Origin: Pseudomonas sp. R37(2017)
Lineage (GTDB): Bacteria; Pseudomonadota; Gammaproteobacteria; Pseudomonadales; Pseudomonadaceae
Direction: 5' to 3'
NCBI RefSeq assembly: GCF_002113375.1
Contig: NZ_NEHO01000003.1
Location: forward strand, 1 to 64,000
DNA length: 64,000 bases
Shown: in pieces, positions 18,094-27,246 of the stretch
How the letters are laid out: every line of letters begins with the position of its first letter
How positions within the stretch are numbered: the first letter of the stretch is position 1
The notes under the pieces: generated by a model
The model's database searches: none
The model's input: only the letters and a program-made list of their open reading frames with translations
What the model was told of the DNA's origin: nothing
Position numbers and translations under genes: made by a program

Positions 18094-18462
18094 TCAAATC
18101 CACACATCATTCTCGGCCGTGCGCTCACCACCCTCGCTGCCGGTGTTGAGCACACCCTTGGGTTCGATCAGCAGGAGTTTTACCTCTTGCTCTGCACAGG
18201 GTTTGTGCTCGACGCCTTTTGGCACCACGTACATTTCCCCTGCGCTCACCAGCACGTGGCCATCGCGAAAATCGATGCGCAACTGGCCTTCGAGCACGAT
18301 GAAGGTTTCGTCGGTATCGAGGTGGTCGTGCCAGATAAAGTCCCCCAGCAGTTTCACCACCTTGAATTGGTAGTCGTTCATTTCGGCGATGACCCGGGGC
18401 GACCAGTGGGAATCGATCTGGCTGATTTTTTCAGCGAAGTTGAGGCTTTTGTAAGCGTTCAT
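18094..18462 (-). CDS. Small cupin-fold protein
   Basis: This 122-residue single-domain cupin has motif 1 WHDHLDTDETFIVLEGQL (near residue 44) and motif 2 GEMYVVPKGVEHKP (near 75), with His/Glu/His metal ligands preserved. Proteins like this bind a divalent metal, but the reaction is unknown. It is convergent with the flavin reductase and lies just after the AraC-type regulator on the same strand. Confidence 0.85.
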   Translation of the reverse strand: MNAYKSLNFAEKISQIDSHWSPRVIAEMNDYQFKVVKLLGDFIWHDHLDTDETFIVLEGQLRIDFRDGHVLVSAGEMYVVPKGVEHKPCAEQEVKLLLIEPKGVLNTGSEGGERTAENDVWI

Positions 18463-18538
18463 GAAACAGCTCTCGCAGTGGTTGGTAACCCCACGATAGC
18501 CAGCGACTCAATGCACTTCTTGAACGATTGTGCGTGGC

Positions 18539-19348
18539 TCAACGACGCTGCATGTTCATCCAGCGAGCCGGTGACAGGCCATAGGCTTTGCCGAATTGCC
18601 GCGTCATGTGGCTCTGGTCGGTGAAGCCGGCGGTCAGCGCGGCACTGACCAGGCTCTGACCCTGAATCAGCAGCGCACGGACCAGGTCCAGGCGCCGCAT
18701 GGTCAGGTAGCGATAGGGGCTGGTGCCGAACAACAAGCGAAAATCCCGGGACAGGCTCCAGCGATCCCGACCACTGTGCTGCGCCAGTTCATCCAGGGTT
18801 ATGGTGCGATCGAGGGCACTGTGAATGTATTCCCGCGCACGCTGCGCGGCCACGTAGTCGAAACCCGAGCGTTTGCCCGGCGCACCGGAAACCGTGCTCA
18901 TGGCTTGAGCCAGGTCGAACAGCGCATCCTGCTCCTCCAGTGGATCGAGCGGGCAATCCAGGCTGCGCAGCAACGCGCCCGTGGCGGCAAACAGGCGGGG
19001 ATCGTTCGACAGTCCGGTCTTGATGAATGGCAGAGGTTGCCCGCCGAGCATCTGCTGGATCAGCGCAGGCTCGATGTACATCATCCGGTACTGGAAACCG
19101 GACTCGGTGCCGGCCTCGCCATCGTGGGCTTCGTCCGGATGCAGCACGATCGTTGCGCCTGGCAGGCTGTGACGCCAGCCGCCGCGATACTGAAAGCTCT
19201 GCACCCCGGCCAGGGTGTGGCCGATGGCATAGGTGTCGTGGCGGTGAAGGTCGTAGCCATGTCCGGCAAAAAACGCCTCGAAACGCTGCAGCCCGCCGAC
19301 GTCGGGCGCGCGAAGGAACCAGTCATTGCGAGGCGGACGCTTGGCCAT
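18539..19348 (-). CDS. AraC-family transcriptional regulator
   Basis: This 269-residue regulator has an N-terminal cupin-like sensor (HRHDTYAIGHTLAGVQSF near residue 33) and a C-terminal double helix-turn-helix (LDELAQHSGRDRWSLSRDF, then a second helix ending GLSPARWMNMQRR). It may control the adjacent cupin gene or a divergent target. The ATG at 19348 is preferred; a GTG eleven codons upstream is possible. Confidence 0.9.
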   Translation of the reverse strand: MAKRPPRNDWFLRAPDVGGLQRFEAFFAGHGYDLHRHDTYAIGHTLAGVQSFQYRGGWRHSLPGATIVLHPDEAHDGEAGTESGFQYRMMYIEPALIQQMLGGQPLPFIKTGLSNDPRLFAATGALLRSLDCPLDPLEEQDALFDLAQAMSTVSGAPGKRSGFDYVAAQRAREYIHSALDRTITLDELAQHSGRDRWSLSRDFRLLFGTSPYRYLTMRRLDLVRALLIQGQSLVSAALTAGFTDQSHMTRQFGKAYGLSPARWMNMQRR

Positions 19349-19513
19349 GGTGATGATCGTCTTGAGCTTGATGGGCAACACGGTAACCCAGCCGAGGCTT
19401 CTCTGTCTTCTGATCGGAAGGTGGCTTGTCCGCTAGAAAACCAAGGGCAAATACTGCACTGTGGGGCGCATTCGCTACAGGTTGTCTTTTATTTGTCAGG
19501 ATGAGGCCAGGTC

Positions 19514-20608
19514 ATGAGCAAGTTGCGCGTGGGGATCATTTTCGGCGGCCGTTCGGCCGAGCATGAGGTGTCGTTGCAGTCGGCGAAAAACATTGTCGAC
19601 GCGCTGGATCGTTCGCGCTTCGAGCCGGTGCTGATCGGCATCGACAAACAAGGCCACTGGCACCTCAACGACCCTTCCAACTTTTTGCTGAACCAGGAAA
19701 ACCCGGCGCTGATCGCCCTCAACCAGTCCAATCGCGAACTGGCCGTGGTGCCGGGCAAAGCCAGCCAGCAACTGGTGGAAACCTCCAGTCAGGAACTGCT
19801 CGGTCACGTCGATGTGATCTTCCCGATTGTCCACGGCACCCTGGGTGAAGACGGTTGCCTGCAAGGCTTGCTGCGCATGGCCGATCTGCCGTTTGTCGGC
19901 TCCGATGTGCTCGGTTCGGCCGTGTGCATGGACAAGGACATCAGCAAACGCCTGCTGCGCGATGCCGGACTGGCGGTAACGCCCTTCGTGACCTTGACCC
20001 GCGCCACGGCGGCGCACACCGGGTTTGCCGAGGTGCGGGACAAGCTGGGCTTGCCACTGTTCGTCAAACCGGCGAACCAGGGCTCGTCCGTGGGCGTGAG
20101 CAAGGTCACTGATGAGGCCGAATACACCACGGCGGTGGAACTGGCGTTAGGTTTCGATACCAAGGTGTTGATCGAATCTGCCGTCAGCGGCCGCGAGATT
20201 GAGTGCGCGGTACTCGGCAATGAAGACGCCGTCGCCAGTGGCTGCGGCGAGATCGTGGTGCGCAGCGGGTTCTATTCCTACGACAGCAAATACATCGACG
20301 ACACGGCTGCCGAGGTGGTGGTGCCGGCCAATATCAGCGTCGAGGCCAGCGAACGCATTCGCGCCCTGGCCGTCGAAGCGTTCCAGGTGCTGGGCTGCTC
20401 CGGGCTGGCCCGCGTCGATGTGTTCCTGAAAGACAATGGCGAAGTGCTGATCAACGAAATCAACTCTCTGCCCGGCTTCACCCGCATCAGCATGTACCCG
20501 AAACTGTGGCAGGCCACCGGCATGACCTACAGCGAACTGGTGACGCGCCTGATCGAGCTGGCGCTGGAAAAGCACCAGGTTCGGCAAGGGTTGAAGATCA
20601 GTCGATAA
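19514..20608 (+). CDS. ddlA: D-alanine--D-alanine ligase A
   Basis: This 364-residue ATP-grasp enzyme joins two D-Ala for peptidoglycan precursors. [15 protein letters not shown] is near residue 10, the ATP-grasp core [13 protein letters not shown] near 183, and the metal-binding end [12 protein letters not shown] near 314. The length fits the DdlA subgroup, which stands apart from the division cluster that carries ddlB. The gene is monocistronic. Confidence 0.94.
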   Translation: MSKLRVGIIFGGRSAEHEVSLQSAKNIVDALDRSRFEPVLIGIDKQGHWHLNDPSNFLLNQENPALIALNQSNRELAVVPGKASQQLVETSSQELLGHVDVIFPIVHGTLGEDGCLQGLLRMADLPFVGSDVLGSAVCMDKDISKRLLRDAGLAVTPFVTLTRATAAHTGFAEVRDKLGLPLFVKPANQGSSVGVSKVTDEAEYTTAVELALGFDTKVLIESAVSGREIECAVLGNEDAVASGCGEIVVRSGFYSYDSKYIDDTAAEVVVPANISVEASERIRALAVEAFQVLGCSGLARVDVFLKDNGEVLINEINSLPGFTRISMYPKLWQATGMTYSELVTRLIELALEKHQVRQGLKISR

Positions 20609-20665
20609 GCGCAGTAGTGCATCGTCCGTATTGTCGGTGGATAAGCTTGCAAGAGCCGACCCCGG

Positions 20666-21037
20666 TCAAGCGTGCTTGACCGGTTTGATCAGGCTCTGTG
20701 CGGGTATCCCGAACAGCTCGTGCAGTTTCCAGATCATCGGAAGCGTCAACGCTCGCTTGCCATTGAGTACTTCATAAACACGATTTGTGCGGCCGATGGC
20801 GGGTGCAAGATCGGCGGCGGACAGCCCGGACTGCTCCATTCTGAACTTGATTGCATCGATAGGATTGGGCAAGTCGACGGGGAAGTGCTTCGACTCATAC
20901 GATTCGATCAGCGTAATCATGATGTCAAAGTAGTCTCCCTCGGGAGTGCCAACTTCCGGTTCATTCTCAAACAGTGCAGACACGCTCTTGAGAGCGGCGC
21001 GGTAATCCTCTTCGGTGCGAATTGGATGAATGTTCAT
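20666..21037 (-). CDS. higA: HigA-like antitoxin with C-terminal helix-turn-helix
   Basis: This 123-residue protein has an N-terminal helical part and a C-terminal XRE-type helix-turn-helix (LSAADLAPAIGRTNRVYEVL near residue 76). This is the arrangement of E. coli-type HigA antitoxins, which block the HigB mRNA interferase and repress their own operon. A ribosome site GGAG lies at the end of the toxin remnant, three bases before the ATG. The toxin is truncated, so this is probably an orphan antitoxin kept as a regulator. Confidence 0.85.
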   Translation of the reverse strand: MNIHPIRTEEDYRAALKSVSALFENEPEVGTPEGDYFDIMITLIESYESKHFPVDLPNPIDAIKFRMEQSGLSAADLAPAIGRTNRVYEVLNGKRALTLPMIWKLHELFGIPAQSLIKPVKHA

Positions 21038-21040
21038 GGG

Positions 21041-21160
21041 TTACTCCATTTCGACGTTATCAGCGTCGACCGTGTCGTACTGTTTGTAAGTGCCGACAAA
21101 TTTTATGTACACGGCGCCAAAGCGATAAGCCACGGCGAATATCAGCCTGTGGAAGAGCAT
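21041..21160 (-). pseudogene. higB: Truncated HigB toxin remnant
   Basis: A 39-codon frame directly before higA reads RLIFAVAYRFGAVYIKFVG and then TYKQYDTVDADNV. This matches the last third of HigB toxins, for example RLVAAxxF..xxFVKFIGTHxxYDxIDA. The frame is open about 21 codons further upstream, but that part is not HigB-like, and a stop precedes it. The N-terminal two thirds, including most of the fold, are absent, so no working toxin is expected. Confidence 0.78.
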
Positions 21161-21235
21161 AAACTCTAACCAGGAAGCGATGGATTGCGGGTAGGAAAGA
21201 GCAGCGCAGGAGAGGCGACCTGGACTCTTTACCTA

Positions 21236-21268
21236 TAAAAAGGGCCTACCCACCGGTAAGCCCTTTCT
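21236..21268 (-). terminator. Terminator after gamma-glutamyltransferase
   Basis: Stem AAAGGGC-TTACC / GGTAG-GCCCTTT read on the minus strand, followed by TTTAT, begins about 17 bases after the ggt stop. Confidence 0.82.
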
Positions 21269-21284
21269 CATTCCCGCGTATGAC

Positions 21285-23117
21285 TCAATCCCCCAGCGCT
21301 TGCCCCTCACGCCGTGGATCGGCACCGCCTGTCAGCGACGCTTTCCCCTGGGCGTCCTTGACCCGAACGATCGCCTGGGTGCCGCTGGTCATGTCGATCT
21401 CGCTCACGCTATGCCCTTTGTCCTTCAGCGCCTGAATCAGCGTCGGGCTGAACTGCCCCTGTTCCAGTTCGGTCGGGCCGTTGCGGCTGCCGAAGTTGGG
21501 CAGGTTGATGGCGGCTTGGGCATCGAGGTTCCAGTCGAGCAGGCCGATGGTGGATTTCGCCACGTATTCGATGATTTGCGAGCCGCCGGGGGAGCCCACC
21601 GTGGCGAGGAATTCGCCGCTCTGGCGGTCGAAAATCAGGGTTGGGGCCATGGATGAGCGCGGGCGTTTGCCGGGCTCGACGCGGTTGGCGACTTTCTGCC
21701 CGTTTTCCTCGGGAATGAACGAGAAGTCGGTCATCTCGTTGTTGAGCATGAACCCCTGAACCATGATGTGGGAGCCGAATGCGGACTCGATGGTGGTGGT
21801 CATCGACACGGCGCCACCGGCGTCATCGACGGCCACCACTTGCGAGGTGGAAATCCGCAGCGGCGAACGATCCGGCGCGTAGGCCACCTGAATCCCGGGC
21901 GGCGTGCCAGGTTTGGCCATGCCCATGCTGCGTTCGCCGATCAGGGCGGCGCGGCTGGCGAGGTAAGTCGGGTCAACCAGGCCTTTGACCGGCACCGGCA
22001 CGAAGTCGGTATCGGCGACAAATTGTGCGCGGTCGGCATAGGCCAGGCGTTCGGCTTCCGAGATCAGGTGCACGGCTTGCGGGTCGGGTTCGATGCCGGC
22101 TGGAGCGGTGGTCCTGGCCGGCTTCAGCGGCGCCAGCGCCAGGCGCTTGTCGCGAGCCTCCAGGGCTTGCAGCGTGCCGAGGATCTGCGCCACGGCGATC
22201 CCGCCCGACGACGGTGGCGGCATGCCGCAAACTTGCCAGCGCTTGTAGTCGGTACACAGGGGCGCACGTTCCTTGGCCTGGTAGTGGGCGAGGTCGCTCA
22301 CGGACAGGCTGCCGGGGTTGGCGTGACCCTGAACCCTGGCTGCGATTTCCTCGGCGACCGGGCCTTTGTACAGGGCATCGGCGCCTTCATGGGCGATGCG
22401 ACTGAACACATCGGCCAGCGCCGGGTTCTTCAGGTTTGTCCCGACCGCTTTCGGGCTGCCATCGGCATTACGAAAATAAGCCATCATTTCCGGCGAGCGC
22501 TGCATGGAGGAGTCCGCAGCGATCAGCTGATGCAATCGAGGTGAAATGGCGAAGCCTTGCCCGGCGAGTCGGATGGCCGGTTCAAACAACTGCGCCCAGG
22601 GCAGGCGTCCGTGTTTTTGATGGGCCAGTTCCAGGGCGCGCAATACGCCAGGCGTACCCACGGAGCGACCACCAATCTGTGCCTGGTTGAAGCCCATCGG
22701 TTGCCCGTTGGCTTGCAGGAACAGCTTCTCGGTGGCGCCGGCCGGGGCGGTTTCACGTCCGTCGTAGGTGCGCACGGCCTTGCCATCCCAGAGCACGATC
22801 AACGCACCGCCACCAATGCCCGAAGACTGTGGCTCGACCAGCGTCAATACCGCTTGCATGGCAATCGCGGCGTCGATGGCCGAGCCGCCCCGGCGCAGCA
22901 TCTCCCGCCCGGCTTCGGCCGCCAGCGGGTTGGCTGCTGCTGCCATGTATTTTTCGGCGTGCTGGGTGCGCAGGTCGGTTCGGAACCCGGAAGCGCTTTC
23001 CGGTGCGAGCGGCAGCGTTGGCACCGTAGCGTTGTTGCATGCGGCCAGGCTCAAGGCACTGGCGAGCAGAACCAGGGCTGGCAGGCGATAGCGGCGCAAA
23101 GGGAAGGTTGAGAACAC
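21285..23117 (-). CDS. ggt: Gamma-glutamyltransferase, lipoprotein form
   Basis: This 610-residue N-terminal nucleophile hydrolase cleaves the gamma-glutamyl bond of glutathione. A lipobox LAAC with C27 indicates a membrane lipoprotein rather than the soluble periplasmic form of E. coli. The precursor should self-cleave before T424 (in ISTSQVVAVDD), giving large and small subunits. The usual T-T-H-x-S motif is T-S-Q-V-V here, with the nucleophile kept. The C-terminal GSPGGSQIIEYVAKS supports the family. The start is GTG with GGAG upstream. Confidence 0.92.
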   Translation of the reverse strand: MFSTFPLRRYRLPALVLLASALSLAACNNATVPTLPLAPESASGFRTDLRTQHAEKYMAAAANPLAAEAGREMLRRGGSAIDAAIAMQAVLTLVEPQSSGIGGGALIVLWDGKAVRTYDGRETAPAGATEKLFLQANGQPMGFNQAQIGGRSVGTPGVLRALELAHQKHGRLPWAQLFEPAIRLAGQGFAISPRLHQLIAADSSMQRSPEMMAYFRNADGSPKAVGTNLKNPALADVFSRIAHEGADALYKGPVAEEIAARVQGHANPGSLSVSDLAHYQAKERAPLCTDYKRWQVCGMPPPSSGGIAVAQILGTLQALEARDKRLALAPLKPARTTAPAGIEPDPQAVHLISEAERLAYADRAQFVADTDFVPVPVKGLVDPTYLASRAALIGERSMGMAKPGTPPGIQVAYAPDRSPLRISTSQVVAVDDAGGAVSMTTTIESAFGSHIMVQGFMLNNEMTDFSFIPEENGQKVANRVEPGKRPRSSMAPTLIFDRQSGEFLATVGSPGGSQIIEYVAKSTIGLLDWNLDAQAAINLPNFGSRNGPTELEQGQFSPTLIQALKDKGHSVSEIDMTSGTQAIVRVKDAQGKASLTGGADPRREGQALGD

Positions 23118-23283
23118 GTGGGGTACTCCATCCGTTGGATCTGCGATCAGTGGACTTTATCGGCCGACCAGAAGGGACGCAAACCGGGTCCTGCGGCATC
23201 GATGTTTTTGTCCTTCATCAATTGCAGGATTTTCTGTAGGGTCGATGCCAACAGGCAGGCCAGAAAATCAACAAGAGGCAGAC

Positions 23284-24393
23284 ATGCAAACCGAGTTCCC
23301 CACCCAGCCCAGTTATCGCACCCAGCGTGAACAGTTCCTGGCCGCCGCGACCGCGGCAGGCGCAACGCTGACTGAGTATCCGCACCCGCTCAACGGCCCG
23401 TTCGACGAACAACTGAGCACCGATGTGGCGGTGTTGGGTGATCCGGGCGCCAAGCGGCTGCTGGTCGCGTTGAGCGGCACCCACGGGGTCGAAGGCTTCT
23501 ACGGCTCGGGTTGCCAGATCAAATGGCTGCAGGAGTTGGGTGGGCGCTCCCTGCCAGCGGATGTCGCCGTGGTCATGATCCATGCCATCAACCCCTGGGG
23601 CATGGCATGGCTGCGCCGGGTCAACGAAGACAACATCGACCTGAACCGCAATCACCTGGATTTCCAGCGCCCGCTGCCAGACAACCAGGCCTACAACGCG
23701 CTGCATGAAATCTATGCCTGCCCGCAGTTGCAGGGGCCGGATCGTGAGCGTGCCGATGCCTTGCTCGACGAGCAAATCCGCCAACACGGCTGGTCGGCGG
23801 TGATGTCGATTGTCGAGGGCGGTCAGCATGGGCATCCCGATGGCCTGTTTTTCGGCGGGCTGGCGCCGAGCTGGTCGAACCGCACGCTGCACCGGATCGT
23901 GCAAAAGCACGTGGCCCATGCCGAGGTCGCCATGTGTTTCGACTTGCACACGGGCGCTGGCGAGTACGGTCATCCGATGTTGTTGACCATCACCGAGTCC
24001 GCCTATCCGGCATTGCCGGATGCGCAGGCGATTTATGGACCGTGGCTCTACAGTCTGCAAACCGGCGCCGGCACGGTGAGCGAAACCGGTGTGGCGGCAA
24101 CGGCCACCGGCTACACCTCGCAGGCGTTGATCGATGCGCTGCCGCAGGTACGGCTGATGCCTTTCGTCATTGAGTGCGGCACGTATCCCGGGCCGGATGT
24201 TCACCGGCATCTGCGCGATGACCACTGGCTGCATCTGCATGGCGACCCGAGTGATGCAACAGGGCGGGGGATCAAGTTGAACCTGCTGGAACAGTTCTAT
24301 CCGGCGGATAGCGATTGGCAAGCGATGGTCTGGTTGCGCACGTGGCAAATCTGGGAGCGGGCGTTGTCGGCATTGCCGATGGTTCGCGTCTGA
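23284..24393 (+). CDS. DUF2817 zinc peptidase-like protein (M14 fold)
   Basis: This 369-residue protein resembles the DUF2817 branch of M14 carboxypeptidases. Likely zinc ligands are H and E in GTHGVEGFYGS (near residue 71) and H in CFDLHTGAG (near 220), with NRNHLDF near 123. It may trim peptides or amidated compounds, but the substrate is unknown. It is divergent from ggt, with 166 bases between. The ATG at 23284 follows AAGAGG; an earlier in-frame ATG 13 codons up is less likely. Confidence 0.85.
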   Translation: MQTEFPTQPSYRTQREQFLAAATAAGATLTEYPHPLNGPFDEQLSTDVAVLGDPGAKRLLVALSGTHGVEGFYGSGCQIKWLQELGGRSLPADVAVVMIHAINPWGMAWLRRVNEDNIDLNRNHLDFQRPLPDNQAYNALHEIYACPQLQGPDRERADALLDEQIRQHGWSAVMSIVEGGQHGHPDGLFFGGLAPSWSNRTLHRIVQKHVAHAEVAMCFDLHTGAGEYGHPMLLTITESAYPALPDAQAIYGPWLYSLQTGAGTVSETGVAATATGYTSQALIDALPQVRLMPFVIECGTYPGPDVHRHLRDDHWLHLHGDPSDATGRGIKLNLLEQFYPADSDWQAMVWLRTWQIWERALSALPMVRV

Positions 24394-24455
24394 TCGAGGC
24401 GCGCAAGCGGTGCAGGGGTTCCCTGTCACCGCCGCGCAATTTTCACGAGGCATAA

Positions 24456-24487
24456 AAAAACGGCTTACCTTGCGGTAAGCCGTTTTT
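24456..24487 (-). terminator. Terminator after tRNA-Met
   Basis: A 14-bp perfect stem AAAAACGGCTTACC / GGTAAGCCGTTTTT with loop TTGC lies 6 bases after the tRNA 3' end. It is A/T-flanked on both sides and so also suits the convergent DUF2817 gene. Confidence 0.9.
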
Positions 24488-24493
24488 AGTACT

Positions 24494-24570
24494 TGGTGGC
24501 TACACAGGGACTTGAACCCCGGACCCCAGCATTATGAATGCTATGCTCTAACCAACTGAGCTATGTAGCC
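24494..24570 (-). tRNA. tRNA-Met (CAT), elongator
   Basis: This is a 77-nt cloverleaf on the minus strand. The acceptor arms GGCTACA and TGTAGCC pair, the D arm is AGCTCAGTTGGTTAGAGC, and the anticodon loop TTCATAA gives CAT. The T arm holds GGTTCAAGT, and CCA is encoded. The acceptor and D-loop match elongator Met rather than the Ile2 tRNA that shares the CAT anticodon. Confidence 0.95.
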
Positions 24571-24657
24571 AAGTGGCGCGCATTATTCACCGGTAACGGG
24601 GACGCGTCAAGCATAAATCTAAAATATTTCTCTGCGCTTTCAACCGTTTATCAAAAT

Positions 24658-26112
24658 CTATCCTTTGAGCAGGGGTGAAGGGCAGCGCTGGAACCAGCGA
24701 CTGGCCTGTTCATAGGCGTGCGCCAATTGCAGGACAGCGAAGTCGGCCTGGTGTCTGCCGATGATTTGCAGGCCCATGGGCAGGCCGCTTGCGCTGAAGC
24801 CGACCTGGACGTTCGCCACCGGGCAGCCGGACAAGGTGCCGGGAATGACCACTTCCATCCAGCGGTGATAGGTGTCCATGCTCACGCCTTCAATGGACGC
24901 GGGCCACGCCTGGGTTTTGTCGAACGGGAACACCTGGGCGCTGGGCAGCAGCAGGTAATCGTACTTTTCGAACATTCGCGAGATCGCCCGATACCAGTCG
25001 CTGCGCATCACCGACGCGGCAAACACCTCGGTGGCCGAGAGTTTCAGGCCGTTTTCGACTTCCCAGCAGGCTTCCGGCTTCAGCAGCGCACGCTTTTGCG
25101 GGTCGGCATAGGTCGCCCCCAACGAGCCGGCGACCATCCAGTGCCGCAACGTCCGCCAACTGCTCCAGAGCTTCTCTGGGGCGAATTCGGACTGTACGGG
25201 CTCGATATGGCAGCCCAGGCTTTCGAAGTCGCCAAAGGCCTTTTCGCACAGCGAGAGGATACCTTTCTCCATCGGCAGGTAGCCGTTGAAGTCGCCGAGC
25301 CAGCCCAGACGCGTGCCTTTGAAGTCCCGGTCCAGCGGTGCCGCAAATGGGCTCCCGGGCTCGGCAATGGACAGCGGCGCCCGCGCATCGGCCCCGGCCT
25401 GTACCGACAACAGCAATGCAGCATCGCGCACGCTGCGCGCCATGGGGCCCTCGTAGCCGAGTTGGTCAATGAACAGGTCGGCACTGTCATCGAAGGGCAC
25501 ACGGCCCTGGGAGGGGCGGAAGCCGAAGATGTTGTTGAAGGCCGCCGGGTTGCGCAGCGAACCCATCATGTCGCTGCCGTCGGCCACCGGCACCAGGTGC
25601 ATGGCCAGTGCCGCCGCCGCACCGCCACTGCTGCCGCCAGCGGTCTTGCTCGGGTCGTAGGCGCAGCCGGTCGCTCCGAAGATCGGGTTGTAGCTTTGCG
25701 AGCCGAGGCCGAATTCCGGGGTGTTGCTCTTGCCGATGATGATGGCGCCTGCCGCTTTGATCCGCTCGACCATGATGCCGTCACGCCCGGGGATGAAGTC
25801 CTTGTACAGCGGCGAACCCAGGGTGGTGCGGATGCCTTGGGTCAGGGACAGGTCCTTGATGGCGTGGGGCAGGCCGTGCATCCAGCCACGGTATTGGCCG
25901 CTGGCCAGTTCGGCGTCGCGGCTATCCGCCTGGGCCAGCAGGTCTTCCGGCGCTTGCAGGCTCACCAGCGCGTTGACCTGCGGGTTGAAACGTTCGATAT
26001 GGGCAAGATAAGTCTGCATCACTTCCCGGCAGGAAACCTGACGCAGGCGGATACGTTCGGCGAGCTCGTGGGCCTGCAACAGGACCAGTTCGCTGATGTT
26101 GTTAGAGTTCAT
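24658..26112 (-). CDS. Amidase signature family hydrolase
   Basis: This 484-residue enzyme has the Ser-cisSer-Lys triad visible as K86 (HAIKD), S161 (GGSSGG) and S185 (SDMMGSLRNPA). Such enzymes hydrolyse amides to acids and ammonia. The segment before the nucleophile reads DMMGS rather than the common DxGGS. It is the last gene of the run lysR (divergent), ABC ATPase, two permeases, binding protein, amidase. It may therefore act on the imported compound, which is inference. Confidence 0.88.
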   Translation of the reverse strand: MNSNNISELVLLQAHELAERIRLRQVSCREVMQTYLAHIERFNPQVNALVSLQAPEDLLAQADSRDAELASGQYRGWMHGLPHAIKDLSLTQGIRTTLGSPLYKDFIPGRDGIMVERIKAAGAIIIGKSNTPEFGLGSQSYNPIFGATGCAYDPSKTAGGSSGGAAAALAMHLVPVADGSDMMGSLRNPAAFNNIFGFRPSQGRVPFDDSADLFIDQLGYEGPMARSVRDAALLLSVQAGADARAPLSIAEPGSPFAAPLDRDFKGTRLGWLGDFNGYLPMEKGILSLCEKAFGDFESLGCHIEPVQSEFAPEKLWSSWRTLRHWMVAGSLGATYADPQKRALLKPEACWEVENGLKLSATEVFAASVMRSDWYRAISRMFEKYDYLLLPSAQVFPFDKTQAWPASIEGVSMDTYHRWMEVVIPGTLSGCPVANVQVGFSASGLPMGLQIIGRHQADFAVLQLAHAYEQASRWFQRCPSPLLKG

Positions 26113-26172
26113 TGCAAGCGGCCTTTCAGACGGCTGGAAAAACGCCCCGCGATTGCGTCGGGGCGGTAGAGG

Positions 26173-27219
26173 TCAACGCATCAGGTTGGTCCAGAGACGG
26201 TCGGCCAGGCGGATCGCGCCTTCGCCGCAGGTCTTGCTGAATACCACCTGTGTGCCTTCGGGAATGTGCAGTTCCGGTGCGTCCTTGAGGCCCGCATCGA
26301 GGAACGGCTCCACGCCTTTGATCGGGCTCTGGTGCTTGAGGAAGTTCTGGGTCATCGCCGCGTTTTCAGGCTGGCTGAGGAACGCGATGAAGGCCTTGGC
26401 ATTCGCCGGGTTCTTGCTGCCGGTCGGGATGACCATGTTGTCGACCCAGGCCAGCACACCTTCCTTCGGGTACAGGTATTTCAGGCTCGGTTTCATCTCC
26501 CGGGCGCGCATCGACGAACCGCCCCAGAAGGTCGACATGTCGATTTCACCCGAGGCGAGGTTTTCGCGGATCGAGCCCGCCTTGGAGCTGTAGGTTTTGA
26601 CGAAGGGTTTCTGCGCCTTGAGCAGGGTCAGGATTTGCTGCATCTGCTTCGGGTCTTCGCTGCACAGCGGGATGTTCAGGTACAGGCTGGCCATGTCCAC
26701 CACGTCACTGACCGAGTCGAACAGGTTGATCCGCCCTTGCAGCTCGACCGGTGGCTCGTAGAGCACCTTGAGGCTGTCGGTGGGGCCCTTGTAGCGCTCG
26801 GTGTTGAGTACCACGCTGGTGGTGCCCCAGATGAACGGCACGGAGTAGGCGCCTTCCGGGTCCCAGGTAGGTTTCTTCAGGTTGTCGACGACGCTGGCGT
26901 AGTAGGGCTCGTTGACCGGGTCGAAACGTTCCAGCAGTTTTTCCTTGATCAGGATCGGAATGAACTGGTGGGACGGGATTGCCACGTCGTAACCGGCACC
27001 GCCCTGTTTCAATTTGGCCAGCAGGGTTTCGTTGGAGTCGTAGGAGTCGACGGTGACTTCAATGCCGGTCTGTTTCTGGAACTTGGCGAGAATCTCCGGC
27101 GAAAAGTAGCCGCTCCAGCTCACCACGTTGAGTTTTTCCGCGGCCTGAACGCTGCCGGCCATGGTCAGCGGCAAAGTCAGGAACAACGAAGTGCCGATGC
27201 TTTTAATCCACTTGCTCAT
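26173..27219 (-). CDS. Polyamine-type ABC transporter substrate-binding protein
   Basis: This 348-residue periplasmic protein has a Sec signal peptide (cleavage near residue 26, VQAAEK). The mature start KLNVVSWSGYFSPEILAKF is typical of the PotD/PotF family that binds putrescine or spermidine. Polyamine specificity is suggested, not proven. It lies 27 bases after the second permease gene and 60 bases before the amidase gene, on the same strand. Confidence 0.88.
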   Translation of the reverse strand: MSKWIKSIGTSLFLTLPLTMAGSVQAAEKLNVVSWSGYFSPEILAKFQKQTGIEVTVDSYDSNETLLAKLKQGGAGYDVAIPSHQFIPILIKEKLLERFDPVNEPYYASVVDNLKKPTWDPEGAYSVPFIWGTTSVVLNTERYKGPTDSLKVLYEPPVELQGRINLFDSVSDVVDMASLYLNIPLCSEDPKQMQQILTLLKAQKPFVKTYSSKAGSIRENLASGEIDMSTFWGGSSMRAREMKPSLKYLYPKEGVLAWVDNMVIPTGSKNPANAKAFIAFLSQPENAAMTQNFLKHQSPIKGVEPFLDAGLKDAPELHIPEGTQVVFSKTCGEGAIRLADRLWTNLMR

Positions 27220-27246
27220 GCTATTTCCCCACAGTACGTAGAAGGT

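Noticed and set aside
24494..24570. tRNA-Ile2 with modified CAT anticodon
   Set aside because: The acceptor stem and D-loop match elongator Met; the T-arm and acceptor differ from Ile2.
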